Below are positions 5,800-6,055 of a stretch of DNA of 6,055 nt, in pieces. Source of the stretch: Elusimicrobiota bacterium (GTDB taxonomy: Bacteria; Elusimicrobiota; Elusimicrobia; UBA1565; UBA9628); assembly GCA_023249695.1 (NCBI GenBank), contig JAHFCD010000161.1, positions 1 through 6,055 of the forward strand, written 5' to 3'. Within the stretch, counting starts at the first letter, position 1; the number at the start of each line of letters is the position of its first letter. The position numbers were made by a program, and so were the translations under genes. The notes below the pieces were generated by a model that was not told the DNA's origin, did not search any database, and saw only the letters and a list, made by a program, of their open reading frames with translations.

Positions 5800-6055
5800 G
5801 GAGAACCCTCGCCGTCCTGCTCGCGCCGCTGCTGCTCGGCGCCTGCGCCTTCGGGCGCATGAAGCCCGGCCTCACGAAGGAGGGCGCGGCCATCGCGGTC
5901 GCCGCGCCGACCTTGGACGAGGCGCGCCGCCTCGCGGTGAAGGGCGCGCTCGACCTGTTTATCGCGCCCGGCTCCGCCGCCGCGGTGAAGACGGCGGAGG
6001 CGTTCACCGCGCGCGCCGCCGAATTCACCGGACGGACGCGCTTCAAGAAGGGCAA
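5796..6055 (+). CDS. Putative lipoprotein (3' partial)
   Basis: An open frame starts at GTG 5796, overlapping the kinase stop as GTGA, and runs off the window end (86 full codons). The N-terminus MRRTLAVLLAPLLLGAC is a classic lipoprotein signal: two Arg, a hydrophobic core, and lipobox LGAC with C17 as the lipidated residue. Starting instead at the in-frame ATG 5859 would discard this signal, so GTG is preferred. The visible mature part is Ala/Lys-rich (TLDEARRLAVKGALDLFI) and looks helical. A DEAR..AVK.AL helix of this sort recalls secreted or outer-membrane lipoproteins in which a long helix packs on a small domain, but I cannot assign a family. It should be exported and anchored in the inner or outer membrane; the residue after Cys is Ala, not Asp. 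Placement in the pilus/kinase operon suggests an envelope role, possibly with the pilus, but that is inference. Confidence 0.8.
   Translation, partial: MRRTLAVLLAPLLLGACAFGRMKPGLTKEGAAIAVAAPTLDEARRLAVKGALDLFIAPGSAAAVKTAEAFTARAAEFTGRTRFKKG

Noticed and set aside
5645..6055. Open frame on the - strand at the right end
   Set aside because: It is Arg/Ser/Ala-rich with no motif, opposite the kinase C-terminus and the lipoprotein signal peptide, both of which have clear features on the + strand.

Overview
The window is a dense, GC-rich stretch of bacterial DNA with strongly GC-biased third codon positions. It holds five genes, all on the + strand, with essentially no intergenic space. The gene junctions are a 1-base gap, a 1-base TGATG overlap, a 4-base ATGA overlap and a 4-base GTGA overlap. 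This looks like the middle of one translationally coupled operon whose promoter and terminator lie outside the window. A PilT-type ATPase and a lipobox lipoprotein point to a Gram-negative-type (diderm) bacterium with type IV pili. The phylum cannot be fixed from the sequence; Myxococcota-like or Elusimicrobiota-like lineages are guesses only.

Layout: (1) 1-829, the 3' part of a PilT-like pilus retraction ATPase. (2) 831-1859, a protein with a short acidic N-terminus, a long Pro/Ala/Lys-rich repeat linker and a small C-terminal alpha/beta domain of unknown function. (3) 1859-3847, a 662-residue protein with an unrecognised N-terminal region, a Pro-rich linker, a clear DnaA-type AAA+ ATPase core, and a C-terminal alpha/beta domain in place of DnaA's DNA-binding domain. 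(4) 3844-5799, a membrane-anchored hybrid histidine-kinase-type sensor without a receiver: one TM helix, a degenerate GAF-like region, a coiled coil, a GAF domain, HisKA and HATPase_c. (5) 5796-6055, the start of a GTG-initiated lipoprotein, cut by the window end.

The most unusual part is the pair of genes 2 and 3. Both are built as a Pro-rich linker plus a C-terminal alpha/beta domain. Their C-terminal domains have a similar predicted strand/helix order and spacing, and their linkers share an IELSxxPS-type motif. The DnaA-like ATPase keeps Walker A and B and a sensor-II-like Arg. It has lost the DnaA arginine finger position (Thr428), the sensor-I Asp (Met412) and the whole DNA-binding domain IV. 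A DnaA-derived, non-initiator ATPase placed between a pilus motor and a sensor kinase suggests (inference) a cytoplasmic module that regulates or positions type IV pili. No rRNA, tRNA, CRISPR, insertion sequence, promoter or terminator was seen.
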